Below, piece after piece: positions 1 through 12,600 of a stretch of DNA of 64,000 nucleotides. The stretch covers positions 13,745,205 through 13,809,204 of the forward strand of contig JBAIZL010000006.1 of assembly GCA_036971475.1 (NCBI GenBank). The letters are read 5' to 3'. Each line of letters opens with the position of its first letter. Position 1 is the first letter of the stretch. The notes below the pieces were generated by a model. The model was not told where the DNA came from. It did not search any database and saw nothing but the letters and a program-made list of their open reading frames with translations. The position numbers and the translations under genes are program-made. This DNA comes from Prosapia bicincta (taxonomy: Eukaryota > Arthropoda > Insecta > Hemiptera > Cercopidae).

Positions 1-455
1 GTTTATAAAATTTATATGTTGTGTTTCGAATATAGTTAGTTTTAATGTAATTAAAACTTTTATATCGTAGAATTTTCTTGTGCCCATGACACTAAAACGT
101 ATATAGACAGGGCTTGTTGAAGGTATAATAAATAGCGAGTATAAAATAACAGTTATTATTCCTATGGCTTACAGCGCATGCGATTTAAAACTTCCTTTAC
201 TTAGGCCTACTACACAATTATAAGTTGTAATAGTTAACTGTTGATGATTGAGGTTTGGAAAAAAAACAGCTATAAATCATAGAGATTTAAAGATATAATA
301 TCAGATGTTATTTTATTTCTACGACACTACCTTTATTGAATGTATACACTGTAGGTTAAATAGAAATTAAACAACAATAACCCATGCTACAAGCATTTAA
401 ACAACTTTTGACATCGATGTACACAATTGGCATCAAGAGGCTACAAACATACTAA
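1..455. other. AT-rich DNA, no feature seen
   Basis: I see no convincing reading frame, tandem repeat or element end here. The right part (about 380-470) may belong to the element carrying the hammerhead-like motif at 471-525. Confidence 0.5.
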
Positions 456-465
456 TTTTTATTTG

Positions 466-525
466 TAACCTTCTGATGATGTTAACAGTGTTACCGAAAT
501 GAGCATCAAATTTGTGTAAATATTT
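466..525 (+). ncRNA. Hammerhead-ribozyme-like motif (type D)
   Basis: CTGATGA lies at 473-479 and GAAA at 496-499. Between them UAAC/GUUA can pair, with an outer G-C pair, as stem II. After GAAA, AUG-ag-CAU (499-506) forms a 3-bp stem III, and C507 would be the nucleotide 5' of the cleavage site. Distal stem I pairing (AAAUA with UAUUU) is possible. One U lies unpaired between the CUGAUGA block and stem II. Hammerheads are known from Penelope-like elements, but no RT remnant is visible beside this one, so its parent element is unknown. Activity is inferred only. Confidence 0.45.
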
Positions 526-705
526 CTAGCAAGGGTTATATTTGTTTAGTGGTTTTATTTACTCTTTTGTGCTTTGCATAGGTTTATGTGCTGTGTAATC
601 TTGATAGAGATTGTCGGTGAATGTCAAAAGTGTGCTAATATTATGTGTTCTGTATGTGAGTTGTATGAAAATATTATTCTAAAAACTATTCAAAACAAAT
701 TTACA

Positions 706-708
<3 letters not shown>

Positions 709-740
<32 letters not shown>
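709..740. repeat. (TA)n microsatellite
   Basis: Uninterrupted TA dinucleotides immediately upstream of the PLE-B relic. TA runs flank most PLE copies in this window. Confidence 0.95.
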
Positions 741-743
<3 letters not shown>

Positions 744-769
744 TGTACCACATTGAACTAAACCTCATT

Positions 770-1850
770 GTATGCAACAATAAATACTCAGATGACATCA
801 TTTATTGGTATAGATACGTCGTCGACATTATAGCACAATACAAAGGCAATACACGCCAAACACACATATTTTCAAACATCCTAATTCCATTCCCCCAAAA
901 CTAACATACACCATCGAAACAGAACAAAACAACTTTAACTTCTTGGATCTTACAATGAAACGTACAGACAAACAAACACATAAACTCAACGTATACCTAA
1001 ACCCACAAACACCAATACTACCATTCACAACTCTTCAAACTACCCATACCAACATCAACTAGCCGCCTACATCACCATGATATATCGGCAGAGAGAAAGA
1101 AGAATACTACCAAGAATAACACACCAAAAAACCCATTGTACAAACGAATCAATACATCACAACAATGATTGACAAATGATAGAACCGCCTAAAAAAATTC
1201 AACAACCCAAAAACAAATACACAGCACGACAAAGCCTTAAAATACTTTCCAATACCATTTAGATCATCCTAAACCCACAATCTAACCAACAGACCACGAA
1301 AATACAATTACAAAATCGCTTACTCAACACACAAAACTCTCAATAAACAATGTAAACTAAACAACAAAATCAACGACATTTACAACGCCGCTGGAGTTTA
1401 CATACTATCTTGCAGTTTGTGGCATAGTTTTTCCATAGCCTAGTCAGGAAGGTCATTTTACACATGCTACCAAGAACATATAAACTCACTGACAAACAAT
1501 AACTACCAATCAAACTTCGCGGAACATCTCATATCCACAAAACATTACCACATAAACATAACATCCAACCTACAGATTCATCATAAACAATACAAAAATA
1601 GCCAACGTTACACAACCGAGCATTACGAAATATACAAACATTTCACACTACAACCTTCACACATACTCAACACACAATTACATGATAGCATACACACACT
1701 TTTCAAAATCATAACTCCTAATATCCTTCAAAAATTCAGTCACGCCCCCACCATAATACCCCACCCCACCCTAACCTTCAGAAAACCTTGAGACCTTTAT
1801 CTGAGTTGATGTGGGACATATCTTCCGAAACGCCCGTCCTCATCAAATAT
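770..1850 (+). mobile_element. Penelope-like element family B, decayed RT and GIY-YIG
   Basis: Conceptual translation across several frames gives PLE landmarks in order. WYRYVVDI near 810 is a decayed YVDD catalytic site. FLDLTMKRTD follows near 945. A block near 1050 corresponds to the PLE motif around HP..Q.AAY. AGVYILSC (about 1390) begins a GIY-YIG-like region, continuing with CYQEHI near 1470. PLEs encode a reverse transcriptase and usually a C-terminal GIY-YIG endonuclease. Numerous stops and frameshifts show it is dead. The 3' end carries a hammerhead-like remnant. A related copy lies on the minus strand at 50580-51365: both contain the G-rich/C-rich block seen here near 1740-1780. Confidence 0.75.
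1801..1850 (+). ncRNA. Hammerhead-like remnant of PLE-B
   Basis: The 5' core is damaged (CTGAGTTGATG instead of CTGATGA). Downstream GAAA (1827-1830) is followed by ACG-cc-CGU, a 3-bp stem III, and then C1838, giving a GUC cleavage triplet. A GGGA/UCUU-type stem II lies between. The position at the PLE 3' end matches the better copy at 12519-12576. Confidence 0.4.
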
Positions 1851-3389
1851 AAGTAAGTATTACTATTAGCAAGTTGTAAAATATTTACATTGGTTTTAAT
1901 GATATTAATTTTTAAATACATAATATTTAATTATATTTGAAATAAAATATTGTACCGTTTTCACTGAATAGTAACTCTAGCATTTTCAAAACATTTTAAA
2001 AGACCATTTAATGTTTTGAAAAAGCTGTATTATATGGTGATAACTTTATTCTATATTTTATAGAAACATTATTCCTAGTTTTGTATTTATTATATGTGAA
2101 ATAAAATATATATGAATAATAACTACAAAGTGTTAACAAATAATATTTTAAAGAATTTTGAAGAAATTAAATTTTGTCACTGAAATTAAAAACGATGAAA
2201 ATTAAGATAGTGTTGAAACAAAAAGAAATTCTAACATTAACAAATGCGCACCAGAACAATACATTTCTGTGTTACAACGCACCATCGGTCCAGTTATTCT
2301 GCTCGAAAAATTGCACCTAAACATCTTTATTTATTCCAATAACAGATATTTAGTTGTTAACATTCAGTTATTTAGTTATTAACTGATAATTATATTTCTA
2401 CTAGTTTTCTAAGAGTTTTTTTTTGTTTCGCCTGCATACTATAATAAAGGTTTTTAAACGTATGTTAATCATAAAATTTCCATTTCTAGATTATCAATAA
2501 TTTAACAAAAGGTCGTTTAGAATTGTTTTCATTTTCATCAATTCTTGGGTTAGCATCTAGGATGTTGCATGATTTCTAAATTTAGTTCTAAATAGTTCTA
2601 TTTTTAAATAGTGTAATGTATTTCATAAATTAACAAACACATCTAAAAACAGTCTATTTAAATTTTGTTCGAAATAATAATAAAAATAATTTAATAGAAT
2701 AATGTTCCCCCGTGTATTAAAATTTTCTAACATGGCGTGGTTTTCCTTACTTTACTAACATGGCATGTATTATGAAATAGTTATATTGTTAGTTTCTTTC
2801 CAAAGATGATAAAGAAGAGAATATGTATACATAGGGTGCTCAAAAAGGTATTAGAAAACGTAAAATGTAATGTAAAATAATATATACGTTTCTTAAATCA
2901 TTATACAAGTTATTGTTTACAAATAACGTAATAATAAACGTAATATTTAGATTTGATTAGTAAATTATAAATACAAATGGGAGTTTGTTTTGTAGTTCTT
3001 TGTTTCAAAGCAGTGAATAGATTCATGTGGCTCTTATATGATGAACTTTCCGTTTACTTTGAACCTCCTTTATTGTGTGGATAACCTGAAGCTCAATGTT
3101 TGTTTTAGGGTGGAGGGGGAGACCTCACAGTAAATACATTAATCGTTGCTTTGTACCTACGTTCCAAATAATCAAATCAAACTAAAAGCTCTCCTCTTTG
3201 TTCTTTATTGACATTAGTTATAAAATTCAGGTCATTGAATTGTGCATAATCACAGTGTTAAAACTATTTAACTAATATTAAAAATGCCTTTTAATATTAA
3301 TCAAATTAAACTGAGGAGATACATATAGATAGATTGTACAGTTACCATATTATATACAGAAATGCAAGTTGATTCACTGTGTGCGACTA
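1851..3389. other. AT-rich DNA, no feature seen
   Basis: No supported gene or element. It is strongly A/T-rich with short homopolymer runs. Confidence 0.5.
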
Positions 3390-4871
3390 TCCTGGAACAT
3401 TTACATATGACGGCAATATTTTATATTTTCGAGTTTGTGAGAAAAACGTTTCATGCACAAAAAAGTTTCAAATAGACGAGCATGTCAAGACAACTCTTAA
3501 TATCGCAGGAATGCAAAAGAAAGGACCACAACAACAACAATAGCGGCAAGTAGCAGTGACTGTGATGTAACCTCCAGAGGCAACAAAAAAAAATCGCTTC
3601 AACATAGATCTATTTAAAGCAATCGTTGCAAGTAATATTACTCTTCACAAACTTACAAACCCAACTCTCAAAGATTTTCTGCGCAAATATTGCTTAAATC
3701 ATAATGTACCAGATGAATCAATATAACGCAAAAATTACATACCGACAGTTTACCAATTCCTCCAGTTTCTGGAAGAAATACGCAATGAACTCAATAATAA
3801 ATGCCCTCGGACAACAATATTTGGATTTCAGCTAACGAAACTACAGATACGTGTGGCCGTTACATGGAAAATTTAATTGTTGGTAAGGGTCTTCTTCTTC
3901 CTCTTCCTGTGGCCTGCAAAAACTAGAAAGAAAAACCATTCTACGATCGCCAGATTTATGAGTTAGGGTATTAAAAAAAAATATTTCCAGAATCTTCTGC
4001 AGATTAAAGGGTGTTCGTGTTTCTCTTAGGTGCTGCTCCTTATATGATCAGGGCAGGAAAAGCCGATCAAGTATTTTATCCCAATTTGATTCATGTGACG
4101 TGCTTTACTCACGGAGTGCATCGCCTCGCAGAAGAAGTACGATCCACGTTTGGGGATGTAAATAAACTGATCTCATCAACAAAGACAGTTTATCTTAAGG
4201 CACCTTCTCACAACAAGGCCTACAAAGAAAAGCTACTAAATGTGCCTTTACCTCCCGAACCAGTGGTAACACGTTGGGGTATGTGGGTCGAAGCTGTCTG
4301 GTTTTACAATGAACATTTCGAGGCCATCAAAGGTGTAGTAAACGTTTTCGATAGTGCAGAGGCTTTGCCAGTTTGTCAGTGCAAGGAAGTATTTAACGAT
4401 TCCAGTATTAACAAAAAAAACATTGCTGTGATTACCACTGAATTTTCCTATATACCTGCAAGTATTAAAAGCTTGACACTCAAGGTTTAGCGTTGACTGA
4501 ATCTATCCAGTTAATGGATAAAACCCATCTTTTGAACTCCTCATTGCCGAAGGTATTCCCGAGCAAACGTAAAGAAAAGTCTGAAAACCTTTTGAACAGT
4601 AACCCGGGCTTGGAATCATTGTGTCAAATTAATAGTTTTATAAATGGAACGCGCGAGCTTTTGCCAGAAGTAATAAGTTCCAAAATAGCACCCAAACTCA
4701 AATACTGTCCAGTTACTACAGTTGACGTAGAACGATCATTTTATAAAAATAAGAAATAAAAATTTCTAATATGTTTATAAAAATATTTATAGCGAACGAA
4801 GACACAACTTTCCTACAGACCATTTGAAACAGAATCTGATTGTTTATGATTACAATAGTAGCAAACTGTAG
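3390..4871 (+). pseudogene. hAT-type transposase relic (CGGBP1-like group)
   Basis: Several frames together resemble the transposase-like family with a hAT dimerisation tail. In order: a block near 3610-3720 reading NIDLFKAIVASN and [27 protein letters not shown] near 3820; GAAPYMIRAGK and HVTCFTHGVHRLAEEVR in an open frame at 4011-4490; VTRWGMWVEA near 4265; and YCPVTTVDVERSF near 4700, the hallmark of the C-terminal hAT dimerisation domain. The end matches ERRHNFPTDHLKQN and stops at 4869-4871. At least three frameshifts and several stops separate these blocks. No terminal inverted repeats or 8-bp duplications were found. A domesticated host gene copied as a pseudogene is an alternative. 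Confidence 0.75.
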
Positions 4872-5205
4872 AATGTTTTAATTCAAGGCTGGCAAAAATT
4901 TTGACGATAGCAGCCTCCTTCTTAGTGGATCCTCCTTCTTAGTTGCCTTGCGAAGGAATGCCTAAAGTTCTATTTCCCACGTGAATTCGGAAATGCCCCC
5001 ACGCTTATACACTCTGAAACTTCCCTGGGAATTTCCTGATAGTTCCGTCAATGAAACATTTTCAAAAAAAAAACAATAATTCTTTTAAAGTAAAGCCGAT
5101 TTCACAACAACTAAGCCATAAATCGTAATGTAACATACTTTATTGCAATCAAAAACAATTAAACATGTTACATTGTCACAACTAGTTGTATAACATAGAA
5201 CTTGT
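4872..5205. other. No feature seen
   Basis: This spacer between the hAT relic and the fold-back element contains a short direct repeat near 4915-4945 (ccttcttagt) and nothing else I can support. Confidence 0.5.
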
Positions 5206-5445
5206 GTAAAATATTTCTATTATTATATATGTGAGTACAGTTTTTTGCCTTTCCTGGCGTTACAATATTTTCCTATGTTGATGGGTTTTCGGAGTGACTC
5301 CATTTTCAAAAATGAAACCATACTCGTAAAGGATTACGATTTAAGTTTTTAAAGTATACGTACTCCGAAACGCGTCAACAGAGGAAAATATTGTATATTA
5401 GGATTGTGAAAAAACTGTACTCAAAAATATAGAAATATACCTAAG
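5206..5445. repeat. Imperfect fold-back element
   Basis: Left arm (about 5208-5310) and right arm (about 5355-5445) are inverted copies at roughly 75% identity by eye. Both contain GTACAGTTTTTT, CAATATTTTCC and a TTTCGGAGT block. They flank a spacer of about 50 bp. This is the shape of a hairpin-type non-autonomous DNA element. No transposase or clear target duplication is visible. Confidence 0.6.
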
Positions 5446-7430
5446 AGATATTAAAATGAGTATATTTAAAAGTTCTGTATTATTAGTTCAGATATTTTAT
5501 TTGATCAATAGTTGTTTAAATTATTTGTTTTCATTTTGAGATGATATTCTATAACAACATACAGTACAAGCAACGCATTTAGTTAGGTTGCTTAGGTTAT
5601 AGTTATTTCATCTTTGTATATTACCCCATTTAAACAGTTGACGTATATGGGAGATGAAGTATATGTGAGGTGAAGGAATATTGTTGCAAACTAGTTGATG
5701 TTGCTACGAATTGTTTACCGCGGATAACATATTATTAATCCGATTATATTTATTGAGGAATCCGTGCACAAAGTGCATTGATTTTAAAATCCTAAAATAT
5801 TATCAAAAACCTTTATAAAACAATTAAGAATGAATAAACACGGAATGAAAAATTGTGTTACTAGAAAGTGAAGTATATTACAATAATACCAAATTTTAGT
5901 ACATTTATTTTTATATAGCTATATCATAGTTTATTTTCGTGCATATACACTTCGGTGGGTCATATAAGCCTAGTAGCATTATCATTTATAAACTTGTTGT
6001 AAAAATTAGTGAAGGTTAAAGGCGGTCATATATGACAGTTCTCCCCTGAGTTTTTAACAACAAACATTATGTAAAAGCAAACAAGTTTTTTTTTTTTAAA
6101 TCAATTCCAATGAAGATTTTATATTTGTTTTATTTTATTTATATTAAAATTAATATAGATATGTATATACATATGTCAGAATAACTTTAGTAAGTGGCAT
6201 AATAGAAAGCGAATGTATTGCATTTTTTTCATTTCCTTTCTATGTATGGTTTGGACTATTATGTTAGTTTAATAGTATTTATACGCTTTCTTTGTTTTGT
6301 CACTTTCAATGTGTTCTAAATTCTTTTCAAATCCTTCCACATTGTATTTTTGTGAAGTCAGGTTCGATTCCGTTAATCCAGTTTCTTCGTTTATTTAATT
6401 ATTTTAATTAATTTTTAATCATAGAGCATTATTTATGCTATTGTGTGGTAACCTTGGCAACAATTTAAGGCAATACAATGAAGGCTTTCAATAGATCTTT
6501 GACAAGTTCATTTCAAGTAATGGAAAGTTTGCTGATATCCATAAGCGTTAGACTTCGAACACGAAAATGCTCATTTCGAATCCGACCTAGACTTTTTATA
6601 ATTTAATAATTGCATAAATATATGTAAAACTCTATTAACATAAATTGGCATCCACAATAGTTTTAAAAAAGTATTTGAACATGATTGCATTATTAAAAAC
6701 GTATTTGATTAACGACTGAAAATTTACACAAGAATAATAATAAAACAATTTTGTAGAATTTATTCAATACATCTAAATTGAAATATAATGTATAAAATAT
6801 ATCATATTGTTGGGATTGATATTTGCAAAATTACTCTTGTTTTTCGTTTTTATTAGGGAATTTTTATCAAAATATTTATTTCAAAAGCATACGGAAATCC
6901 CAGACTTTGTATGTTGATTAAGTGTGTAAAGCGTTCCGCGCTTTAGGCTTATATCTCTCTGATAATAATGGTTCTGTAATCAAGGATTGCCCGTGTTTCA
7001 CATGTGAGAGGTTTGCCTTGGCAAGCCTGCGTTTAGGTCTGTAATTAGGGTCATACAGCTGTGATCCTCCACCCCCCCCCCCCACCGAAAGTTTGGGTTT
7101 GCTCAACATATCCATTCTCTACTGTACGTCGCTTCTTTCTGTAAATTAGTGCATTTCTAAAGCAAAACCTTGACTTTTTTATATAAATTTGTAAATCAAT
7201 AAATGGCACTTGAATATAATACTGTGTTTTCTCTACTCGCTTTATTATTAGATTTTTGCTATTAGCTCAAACTCTGCTGATATATATTCCTTGTACAAAT
7301 TTTGAATCGTTAATACATTTTTTTTATTTATCAGATCGTTCAAATACATTTCTATTTCCCTATATTGGATGGTAATTGATGTTAATATAGTTTTTACAAA
7401 TAATAATTTGTAAATTAAATTGTTAAAATC
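5446..7430. other. AT-rich DNA with one C-run
   Basis: No supported gene. A 13-nt C homopolymer lies near 7071-7083. Short frames here lack any recognisable motif. Confidence 0.5.
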
Positions 7431-7513
7431 TGGGAGACTATCGGGATTCGAACTATGTTCATCTTCATGTTTAAAGTGTAGCGCGCTTTGGCACCACTGC
7501 GCCAACTTACCAG
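7431..7513 (-). repeat. tRNA-derived SINE head or tRNA pseudogene
   Basis: On the minus strand the order is GTTGGCGCAGTGGTG (an A-box-like D-arm sequence), about 30 nt of spacer, then GTTCGAATCCC (a good B-box). The spacing fits an RNA polymerase III promoter of tRNA type. I could not fold a clean acceptor stem and anticodon arm, so a tRNA-derived SINE or decayed tRNA is more likely than a working tRNA gene. Confidence 0.5.
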
Positions 7514-10146
7514 TACCAAAACATTAATTTCTCAAAGATATATATGAATATTTCCCCACATATGGTTGTTGTCGAAACCTGCATAGTACAACCTTAAACT
7601 GCTGTAAAGTTTAAAATGAATGAAACGAATAAATAAAGAAACTGGAAATGAGGAAACAATGATAAAACATTTCTTTCTTGACCTCAGTAGGATTTCTTCC
7701 GTGTCGGTTTGGAAATCAATCAAAGTTACCTAATTATTGATACATAGTATACGACATATTTCTAATGACTATATTATATATTAAAATGTTATTCATGTGC
7801 ATAAGTTAGAGCTTTGAAGTAATTGTACAAAGAAAAGTGTAAAATACGCAAATATTGCAACTTTTGAAGGAAATTTGACAGTAACCCAATGAATGCTGCA
7901 CTTTTACACTCGCAAAAAAATTTAATGCTTTTACACACAAAAATACGATCTTAATGTATACACTATTATAAATAAATATCTAAATAAATGCATATAAATT
8001 TGTAAAAATGGTGTTATGTATTTACGAGATTATGGTAAATTTATAAACTAGGTGTAACACAAAGCGACACATCACAGCCAGGGCATATATAATTGGAATC
8101 TCTTAATGTTTTCGCCGTTTGCATCAAGTGTAAGAGCACAAACTGTACATTGTTTATTTGGAATGGGTGTTGGGGGTTGAACTAGGACGTCTACGCTTGA
8201 AGAAGGCGAAACAAATTTGGAAACGTGGCGCAATATCCGGTAAAAACAATGAGCATAAAAGTAAATTATGGGTTGTGAACTAACACTCGGATAAACGGTC
8301 AATAAGTGTGAATGAACTGACTACTGTAAATTAGAATCAATAACCAAAATTCTTAGACGTGGGAGGAAGAAGTCTGTCATAATATTGTAAACAAAGTCAG
8401 CTAACCACGGTTATAAATAGTGAATATCTATGCCTGCGTTTACATTATCGATCGGTATCGCGTTGTGAAATGCATGACACAAGAACAAAAAACATTCCGA
8501 GTTAACTCGGGTTAATAGTTGAGTGGTTAAAAACCTAAGTAGACGATTTTACCGTATTTTTCCAATAAAAAACACTGATGGAAATTTGTAAATTTAACTG
8601 AAATATACCTTCATTAAATTAATTAATAATCTTTACACATTTAATGGTGTTCAGAAGTTTGAGAGATAACCCAAATACTCGAATTTTCTTTCCTGAAAAA
8701 TGTATGGTTGATAAGGCTAGAGTTTTAATTTAATTTACAGCCCTGACAAATTAGATTATTTTACTGAAGCATGTTTTTATAAAACGCAATTCAACAGAGA
8801 GGTCCAAACGAATGTGGGGGAAAGTAGCAGATCACCCTGGGAGTAAACGTTATAGGTTCATTGTATTAGCGTGTAACTCATATCGGTCATGAATTATTTA
8901 TATGTGTTTGTATAAACGTTTGTAAAACAATAGTCGTGTATAAAGTGGAATACAAAATTACATATAGATTTACTTTTTATAATTATAAAGGGGAAAACCA
9001 GAGCGAGTTTTTACCCACTCATTAAGCCTATTCCTTAACGTTATAAGCCGCATATATTACCATATGTCTGCATACACTGTTTACACAGTCTTTCACCTTC
9101 ACCTAATACCGCAAAGTCAAATTTAAAAAATGGTGGAGAGTAGCATTATTACACTGGAAAGAACAGGAAACCTACATGACAGCGTCCACCTAACGCTTAG
9201 TCTAAGCAAGGAAATTTCATAATTTCTAAATACAGTTATAAAAGATAACTTAAAACGAACGCCGGCAACTATTTTGTAGACAAAAAAAATCATTTAAAAA
9301 AAATATTGTTAACATCACATGCCATTGAATTTATAAAATAACAATCTATTGAAAATATGATAAATTAATTATTTTTATACGTATAAGATTGTGCTAGCCT
9401 GAATTATTATTATTTAATTACAAAAAACTAACTTTATACACTTGTTTATGGTTCATACGTAAAAATGTAGACTATAACCGTTATGTTTCATTTTTTCCCT
9501 TTATTCGTTCGATTGAAATTTAATATCATTAGGAAAATGATATGTTACGGTAATACAGAAATATACTGTAAATCAGAAGTACTTAAATGTACCAGTAACA
9601 TTAACAGGAATTCTGTTCATTATTTTATGAAGGGTGATTATATGACAGAAATGTCTCTAGTTAAGTGATATCGATTGTGGAGTAGCTGTTGCTTTGATAC
9701 TCCCTCGAAGCAGAAGTGCTCCGCCCCCCCCCCCCCACTTCACACAGAGAGTCTACACTCTAGGCTGTGAATTCAGGAAATATAACAAACTCAAAGGAAT
9801 TTGAAATAATATGAAGTCTAGGTCTTCACTCAGAGTAAATGACTTAGGTTGATTTATTTTTGGAAAATGGGCCGAAAGTTATAAAATTATACGTATTTTT
9901 TATCTAAAAACAGGTTTGGTTTAATCTCAAGGGTAAATCATCAGATTACAAAATATTTGCTTAGACGTTTGTGCGAAGAACAAGCGCTGGTCAATAGTAT
10001 TATAAAATCTAAAAGTTTCCAAAGAAAAAAATAATCTTATATATTAGTGATCAGGTAATTTTCTAAAGTAACAGAGCAGAGGACTATAATATTGCTTCTG
10101 ACATAATGTGGAAATACAAATGAAATCTAAATTTCTAATTCAAGGT
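7514..10146. other. AT-rich DNA, no gene supported
   Basis: Only short motif-free reading frames. A C-run of about 15 nt occurs near 9722-9736. A CTGATGA-containing block on the minus strand near 9910-9955 lacks the rest of a hammerhead. Confidence 0.5.
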
Positions 10147-10159
10147 ATAACAATTACAA

Positions 10160-10754
10160 ATACAGAATTATTGGAAGTGAGGAACGTATAAAACGTGGTA
10201 GGAAACTACTATTTCGTAGCAAATGTTGAGTAATAATAATAATATAGCAATATACCTTGAAACTACATCCTATACAAAACTATGCAACGATGTACAGACA
10301 TATGGTTATACTACCAGATATACATAAAAATGACGTACTTATTGGAAGTGAAGAACGTATCGTGGTAGGAAACTACTATTTCGTAAGCAAATGTTGAATA
10401 ATAATAATAATAATAATAATAATATAGCAATATACCTTGAAACTACAGGCTATACAAAACTATGCAACGATGTACAGACATATGGTTATACTACCAGATA
10501 TACATAAAAATGACGAACTTATTGGAAGTGAAGAACGTATCGTGGTAGGAAACTACTATTTCGTAGCAAATGTTGAATAATAATAATAATAATAATAATA
10601 TAGCAATATACCTTGAAACTACATCCTATACAAAACTATGCAACGATGTACAGACATATGGTTATACTACCAGATATACATAAAAATGACGAACTTATTG
10701 GAAGTGAAGAACGTATAAAACGTGGTAGGATATTATTATTTCGTAAGCAAATGT

Positions 10755-10797
<43 letters not shown>

Positions 10798-11083
10798 TAA
10801 TATAGCAATATACCTTGAAACTACATTCTATACAAAACTATGCAACGATGTACAGACATATGGTTATACTACCAGATATACATAAAAATGACGAACTTAT
10901 TGGAAGTGAAGAACGTATCGTGGTAGGAAACTACTATTTCGTAAGCAAATGTTGAATAATAATAATAATAATAATAATAATATAGCAATATACCTTGAAA
11001 CTACATGCTATACAAAACTATGCAACGATGTACAGACATATGGCTATACTACCAGATATACATAAAAATGACGAACTTTTGAG
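10160..11083. repeat. Minisatellite of 165-200-bp units, each with an (AAT)n tract
   Basis: Five near-identical head-to-tail units start near 10171, 10338, 10520, 10697 and 10898. Each carries ATTGGAAGTGAAGAACGTAT, then a run of AAT triplets, then CTTGAAACTACA and ACGATGTACAGACATATGG. Unit length varies almost only through the number of AAT triplets, from about 4 to more than 12, so a microsatellite is expanding independently inside each minisatellite unit. A 90-codon frame across one unit encodes only an Asn run and is not a gene. Confidence 0.92.
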
Positions 11084-11752
11084 GGAACTCAAAATATAAA
11101 ATATGGGCTAGTTAGGTAAAGTTATAAGTTCAAATTTCCGATATTTTAGAGCCTAAACCAATAAAGAGCTAAGGATATGTCATTTTTTGAACGAAACGTT
11201 ACCCGAAACAGTGTGATATGAAATGTTCTCCCCGTTCATAATATAGCATCCCAGAAGAAGCAACTCTCCACCCAAACCTTTTCATTCCTCAAACGCATTA
11301 TCAATGCTATTATATCCACGCGTTAATTTAAGAACTCTTGATTGGGAATGGCTGTATATTACAGGTGTTGTAATGACGACGCAGTTCGATCGCGCCATGG
11401 TCACATAAAAGTACCTCGATTAAGGTGAATATTTAGTTTTGATTGTATAATAATCTGAATGGGATGCAAGTAGATACGTTTGTTTTCGTTAATAAAAAAT
11501 GTAATTAGGAACAGGTAATGTTTCACATGCGACTGTGGTTTTTAGCTAGTATGGCGAGTGTTCCCGACATCTGGCGCGATTGCATCTGAAAAAATATATT
11601 TTCATCCGGTCGCAAGTATGTTACTGACGCAGGAAATGAATAAAAACAATCTTTGATGAGGTTTGTATGTCGTGTCAAAATGTCAGCTCAATCACTGCAG
11701 AACGATTTGGGTTTTCAAAGTGTACACAAACTGATAAAACATTTTTATGTAT
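11084..11752. other. No feature seen
   Basis: Mixed-composition spacer, slightly less AT-rich than its surroundings near 11380-11600. No motif recognised. Confidence 0.5.
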
Positions 11753-11884
11753 AAGGGTTACTCGGACAAATCTGGGATATAAAGGATTACTCCGATAAAT
11801 CTGGGATATAAAGGATTACTCGGATAAATCTAGAATATAAAGGATTACTCGGATAAATCTGGGATATAAAGGATTACTCGGTAC
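11753..11884. repeat. 29-bp tandem repeat, about 4.4 copies
   Basis: The unit starts GGATTACTCGGATAAATCTG and continues GGATATAAA. Copies differ by one or two substitutions each. Confidence 0.92.
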
Positions 11885-12330
11885 TACTAAATATGTTGTA
11901 TCAGCTATTTATTATATGTGTTTGTTTATATTTGGATAATTCCCTATTAAATTATTTAAAATAATAATACCAATGTTTCAGTTTTTGATATAAAAACTTT
12001 AGTAACACTGCCAAGAAATTAATTAAATAACAATTTTATTCAGAACTTTTAACGACATTTATTAGAGGTTTCGGCTCCTGCTTTCATTCTTTATTCACTA
12101 CATTAATTAGAACCTACTAAGACATCCATATAGTTTAATCCTCAAATTAGATAAGCAATTTTGTGGCCCAACTATACTGGGTTTAATTTTTACTTGTATT
12201 TTACACCGAATTGAAACGTATTTTTAGTTGTAAAGGTTTCCTTACGTAAAAATTAGAATGGGTTGCATTATGAAAGCTACATTTCCAATCGAGTGTCAAG
12301 CAAATCCGGCAATGAAACTTTCTAAGCTTC
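11885..12330. other. No feature seen
   Basis: AT-rich. A GAGGTTTCGGCTCCTG block near 12065 resembles dispersed repeat ends but is too degraded to classify. Confidence 0.45.
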
Positions 12331-12334
12331 CTAT

Positions 12335-12600
12335 AAAAACAAAAATTATGTTCTTACAACAAAAAACCTACATCTCAACACACTAGAACAATATGAAATT
12401 TACAGACACACAAAAATACAAAGTACAAACATATTAAACGAACAAACACAATACCAATCGCACATACTCTTTGATACTATCGAAAACCTGCCTTTAAACC
12501 GCTTTACCCGACATCTCCAAACAGAATACACTGATGAAGACCGCCACATAGCGATCGAAAACGTTCTGTCTTGTTTATGGGAATCTGTATTATGTTTTGG
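12335..12600 (+). mobile_element. Penelope-like family B, 3' tail only
   Basis: Translation gives LEQYEIYRHTK followed by ILNEQTQYQSHILFD, the extreme C-terminal signature that follows GIY-YIG in family B. The minus-strand copy at 50580-51365 has the related EQHEIYRHFK. The reading frame then ends and a hammerhead-like motif follows. The rest of the element is absent, so this is a 5'-truncated insertion. Confidence 0.65.
12519..12576 (+). ncRNA. Hammerhead-like motif of PLE-B (best copy)
   Basis: CTGATGA is at 12531-12537 and GAAA at 12557-12560. Stem II is GACCGC/GCGAUC with one mismatch and a 6-nt loop. Stem III is ACG-uuc-UGU (12561-12569 region) followed by C12570, giving a GUC site. Distal stem I pairs AAACAG (12519-12524) with TTGTTT (12571-12576). 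There is one extra A after the CUGAUGA block and one extra A in the GAAA run, so catalytic competence is uncertain. Confidence 0.55.

Noticed and set aside
574..756. 60-codon frame ending in an Ile-Tyr repeat
   Set aside because: The C-terminal third is translated (TA)n and there is no domain or promoter.
828..1028. 66-codon minus-strand frame
   Set aside because: It lies antisense to the PLE-B reverse-transcriptase relic, which explains the sequence better.
8072..8302. 76-codon minus-strand frame
   Set aside because: No conserved motif, no context, and length expected by chance.
9910..9955. CTGATGA on the minus strand as a hammerhead
   Set aside because: No GAAA block and no pairing stem II. 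Kept only as a possible decayed element end.
12060..12110. GAAACC block resembling a hammerhead half
   Set aside because: The other core half reads AGAATGA and no stable stem II forms.
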